Source: Tamlana flava
GTDB lineage: Bacteria; Bacteroidota; Bacteroidia; Flavobacteriales; Flavobacteriaceae
NCBI RefSeq assembly: GCF_041287255.1
Contig: NZ_JBGGTX010000003.1
Span: 186,001 to 250,000, forward strand
Direction: 5' to 3'
Length of the DNA: 64,000 bases
Each line of letters opens with the position of its first letter. Within the stretch, counting starts at the first letter, position 1. The position numbers were made by a program, and so were the translations under genes. Positions 61,714 through 64,000 of the stretch are shown here, piece after piece. The notes under the pieces are model-generated. The model did not search any database. It saw nothing but the letters and a program-made list of their open reading frames with translations, and was not told where the DNA came from.

Positions 61714-62790
61714 TTACTCCAGCTTTACCTTTGGATCTAGCCAAACATAAATGATATCTACAAAAATATTGATTATTATAAACAATAACGCAATAATTAA
61801 TACCGAACCCATAATAACAGGCAAATCCAGTGTGTTGAGGGCATTTACAATTTCTTTTCCCAAGCCGTTCCAACCGAAAATATACTCCACAAAAACGGCA
61901 CCTGCAAGCATAGAAGCAAACCAACCCGAAATGGCAGTAACAACTGGATTTAATGCATTTTTAACAGCATGCCTTTTTATGATTTGAAATTCCCTTAGTC
62001 CCTTTGCCCTAGCTGTTCTAATGTAATCTTGATTAAAAACTTCCAATAAAGAGTTTCGCATAAGTTGAACAACAATAGCTAATGGACGAATACCTAAAAC
62101 CATGGTTGGCAATATCAAATTCTTCCATTTTATGTGCATGGCCTCTCCAAAGTCGTCCAACTCATAAAGACTACCTGTCATTTCTAAATTGGTGTATCTA
62201 TGCAAAATATACCCGAAAAACCAAGCGAACAGGATAGCACTGAAAAAAGAAGGCACACTCATACCCAATGTACTTAAAACCTGAATGGCCTTATCGAGCC
62301 ATTTATCTTTATATAATGCCGAAACAATACCTAGAAAAACACCAGTTAACATGGCAATTGTGATGGCCGAAACGGCCAAAACAAATGTGTTTGGCAAGGT
62401 TTCACCCAAAACCTGACTTACTTTTTTACCTTGTTTGGTAAAAGATTCGCGTAAATAAGGGAATTTTAAAACCGTGGTTGTGTTTCCTATTGAAAATAAT
62501 TTTACGCCATTATATTTTCCTTCTTTTAAAAAGGTGTAATCTTCTGATTTATTAGAGTGGAATGAAATGGGCAGTAAATCATTTAGATAATAAAAATACT
62601 GCTTGGAAATTGGTTTATCAAAACCATATTTTTGTTTTACAATAGCCAATTGCTCACTGTCCTCGTTCTGGCCCATCATCATTTGTGCAGGGTCTCCCGG
62701 AAGTACACTAAACAAAAAGAATATAATGGTAACTACCCCAAATAAAGTGAGTAAGGCATAGAAGATCTTATTTAACAGGTAGCTAATCAG
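61714..62790 (-). CDS. ABC transporter permease, DppB/OppB-like, apparent CTG start
   Basis: A permease of 358 residues, if started at CTG 62790. The frame upstream of the first usable TTG (62715) encodes a helix expected in the family (LLNKIFYALLTLFGVVTIIFF), leading to SVLPGDPAQMMMGQNEDSEQ, the OppB opening. The EAA loop is RTARAKGLREFQIIKRHAVK. The CTG forms a CTGA overlap with the upstream stop, like the usual ATGA. Function: peptide or nickel import by ABC; partners lie outside the window. Confidence 0.85.
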   Translation of the reverse strand: MISYLLNKIFYALLTLFGVVTIIFFLFSVLPGDPAQMMMGQNEDSEQLAIVKQKYGFDKPISKQYFYYLNDLLPISFHSNKSEDYTFLKEGKYNGVKLFSIGNTTTVLKFPYLRESFTKQGKKVSQVLGETLPNTFVLAVSAITIAMLTGVFLGIVSALYKDKWLDKAIQVLSTLGMSVPSFFSAILFAWFFGYILHRYTNLEMTGSLYELDDFGEAMHIKWKNLILPTMVLGIRPLAIVVQLMRNSLLEVFNQDYIRTARAKGLREFQIIKRHAVKNALNPVVTAISGWFASMLAGAVFVEYIFGWNGLGKEIVNALNTLDLPVIMGSVLIIALLFIIINIFVDIIYVWLDPKVKLE

Positions 62791-64000
62791 TTTTCAGGTT
62801 TTAGAATTATTTCAATTATCCCTGTATAAAACGTGTTGTTTTGGTTATTGAAATCTTTTAATTGAATTGAATCCTTTATAACATTGATACTTTCAATTTT
62901 TGCAGAATCTAAAGCCTCAACCACTTCTTTAGTGGATGCCTCACCGTCAACAAAATAGGCAATAACCTCACTTGATTTTTTAAATTTGGCTTTTCTTTCA
63001 ACTTTTGGCAGTTTTAAATCTTCAATATCGTTCCAATGTACCTTTTGCATTATTGTGCCATTGTCCAATTCTAAAATTCCAGGGTTTGAACGCACTACTG
63101 TTTTTATTGCTTTTTCGTCACATAAATACCAAGCAAAATCTAGTCCGTAAGTTTTATTGATGTTTTGTTTTGCAGTTTCACCAGATGCAGTCAATCCGAT
63201 AATAAAATATCCATTTTCAATAGCTTTATCTTGCAAAGCTTTCAATTTTGAAGCTCCATCTTGCTCAATCTTTTCCAAACTGTAAGACACCACCACAATT
63301 AAATTTTCTTGGTTTAAAAAGTATTCGGTCAAGTTTTCTTCTTCACTTTCTATGGAGAAATCTACAACAGGTGGTTGGTAACCTTCTTCAATCACTTTGG
63401 TTTCCACACCAACAAAGTCGCCGTCAACTGAAGGATAAGACCCATTGGTTGTGATTAGTTTTTCCTCACCATTAATATTGAATTTCCATGAATATTCAAT
63501 TATGGGCTTTGGGGCATCTTCTGGAATAGACATGCCTTCGGTAATATTGTTTCCAATTTTATATGCACGAAAATCAATAAGCGGTAAATGCATTAAAACA
63601 TGATAGGCAAACCACAAACTAAGGATAAAGCTGAGTAATGCAAAAACAGTGGTTTGCAACTTACCAAATACGGGCTTGATGTGCTTTTTCCCAAAAAACA
63701 AAATAAGCACAAGCACCAGTAAAACAACATCTTTGGTGAAGCTTTCCCACGGGGTCAACTTTAAGGCATCACCAAAACAGCCGCAATCCCTGACCTTATC
63801 AAAATAGGCCGAATAAAAGGTTAAAAACGTGAAGAACACAATCATGGCCAAAAGACTCCAAACCGTGAACTTAGGCTTGTAGCCAATAATCAAAAATACA
63901 CCAAGCACAACCTCAAAAACCACAACAAAAACAGAGATAATTAAGGCATAGGGCTCAAAAAACGGCATGTTTAAAACATCAGCACTGAAGTATTCCTGTA
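62787..64000 (-). CDS. BT_3928 family (DoxX/MauE-like) membrane protein, 5' end cut by window edge
   Basis: The frame from the right edge to TGA 62787 is open (about 404 codons), so the N-terminus lies outside. An internal ATG at 63968 is unlikely to be the start because upstream codons (QEYFSADVLN) continue the family sequence. Four hydrophobic helices with the motif VRDCGCFGDALKLTPWESF (MauE/DoxX, cysteine pair) are followed by a periplasmic domain of about 230 residues with thioredoxin-like features (LIVVVSYSLEKIEQDG). It overlaps the permease by 4 bases (CTGA). Confidence 0.85.
   Translation of the reverse strand, partial: QEYFSADVLNMPFFEPYALIISVFVVVFEVVLGVFLIIGYKPKFTVWSLLAMIVFFTFLTFYSAYFDKVRDCGCFGDALKLTPWESFTKDVVLLVLVLILFFGKKHIKPVFGKLQTTVFALLSFILSLWFAYHVLMHLPLIDFRAYKIGNNITEGMSIPEDAPKPIIEYSWKFNINGEEKLITTNGSYPSVDGDFVGVETKVIEEGYQPPVVDFSIESEEENLTEYFLNQENLIVVVSYSLEKIEQDGASKLKALQDKAIENGYFIIGLTASGETAKQNINKTYGLDFAWYLCDEKAIKTVVRSNPGILELDNGTIMQKVHWNDIEDLKLPKVERKAKFKKSSEVIAYFVDGEASTKEVVEALDSAKIESINVIKDSIQLKDFNNQNNTFYTGIIEIILKPEN

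Noticed and set aside
1..64000. CRISPR, prophage, integron or restriction systems
   Set aside because: No regularly spaced repeats, integrase, transposase, methylase or phage genes were found.

Overview
The window is chromosomal DNA of a low-GC marine-type Flavobacteriaceae (Bacteroidetes). Three things point there: the many TAnnTTTG (-7) promoter boxes just ahead of genes; the lineage-typical families (DUF3810, DUF3078, DUF4197, DUF1684, DUF6268, BT_3928-type DoxX, fused IcmF mutase, GSIII, long PurM, M49 peptidase); and the many lipoprotein signals. There is no rRNA, CRISPR array, prophage or recognisable insertion sequence. One tRNA gene is present.

Layout. 0-5 kb: partial pepD, DUF3810 protein, TrmH-type methyltransferase, M48 peptidase, PPK2. 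5.2-16.2 kb: one hypothetical secreted protein, then a long minus-strand run of NatA/NatB-like ABC exporter, MscS channel, DUF6268 barrel, sigma-54 type regulator, BNR_4 propeller, GH43 and a GH51 arabinofuranosidase gene broken by one in-frame TGA. 16.5-18.2 kb: grpE-dnaJ. 18.4-27.6 kb: YceI lipoprotein, a PAP2 phosphatase pseudogene, TIGR01777 epimerase, mnmD, ilvE, a MazG-like enzyme, DPP III-type peptidase, SRPBCC protein and crcB. 27.7-33.6 kb: amidohydrolase, DUF1684, a short leader-like unit (27-codon ORF plus strong terminator) ahead of an MFS exporter, YpdA-like reductase, VOC protein, Lrp regulator. 34.2-51 kb: mostly housekeeping genes (icmF, purU, pyrF, prfA, class II nrdJ, purM), closing with divergent glutamine synthetases GSIII and GSII. 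51-54 kb: antiporter, small ORFs, a heavily decayed secreted coiled-coil gene and a tRNA-Arg. 54.2-58.8 kb: a sulfur-handling island (Crp/Fnr regulator, two YeeE/YedE half-transporters, TauE, persulfide dioxygenase-rhodanese fusion, DUF2892, HMA). 58.8-64 kb: clpS, prmA, a LuxR remnant, tpiA, TlpA-like thioredoxin, DppB-like permease, BT_3928 family protein (cut by the window edge).

The clearest functional unit is the sulfur island. Both of its transcription units carry a GTAA-N6-TTAC palindrome upstream, a plausible site for the adjacent regulator, whose sensor domain has three clustered cysteines. Thiosulfate or sulfide uptake, persulfide oxidation, sulfur transfer and sulfite export would then be controlled together. 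The saccharide genes (BNR_4, GH43, GH51) look like a small arabinose-containing glycan locus without SusC/SusD, and its GH51 may be inactive.

Most unusual observations: a tRNA-Arg with an apparent compensatory swap of the near-universal 19-56 tertiary pair; genes whose reading frames need ATA or CTG starts; REP-like repeats lying in frame inside trmH-type and icmF genes; the GH51 nonsense codon at a conserved glycine; and the short leader unit before the MFS gene. Several genes are decaying (PAP2, LuxR-type, coiled-coil, a membrane protein).
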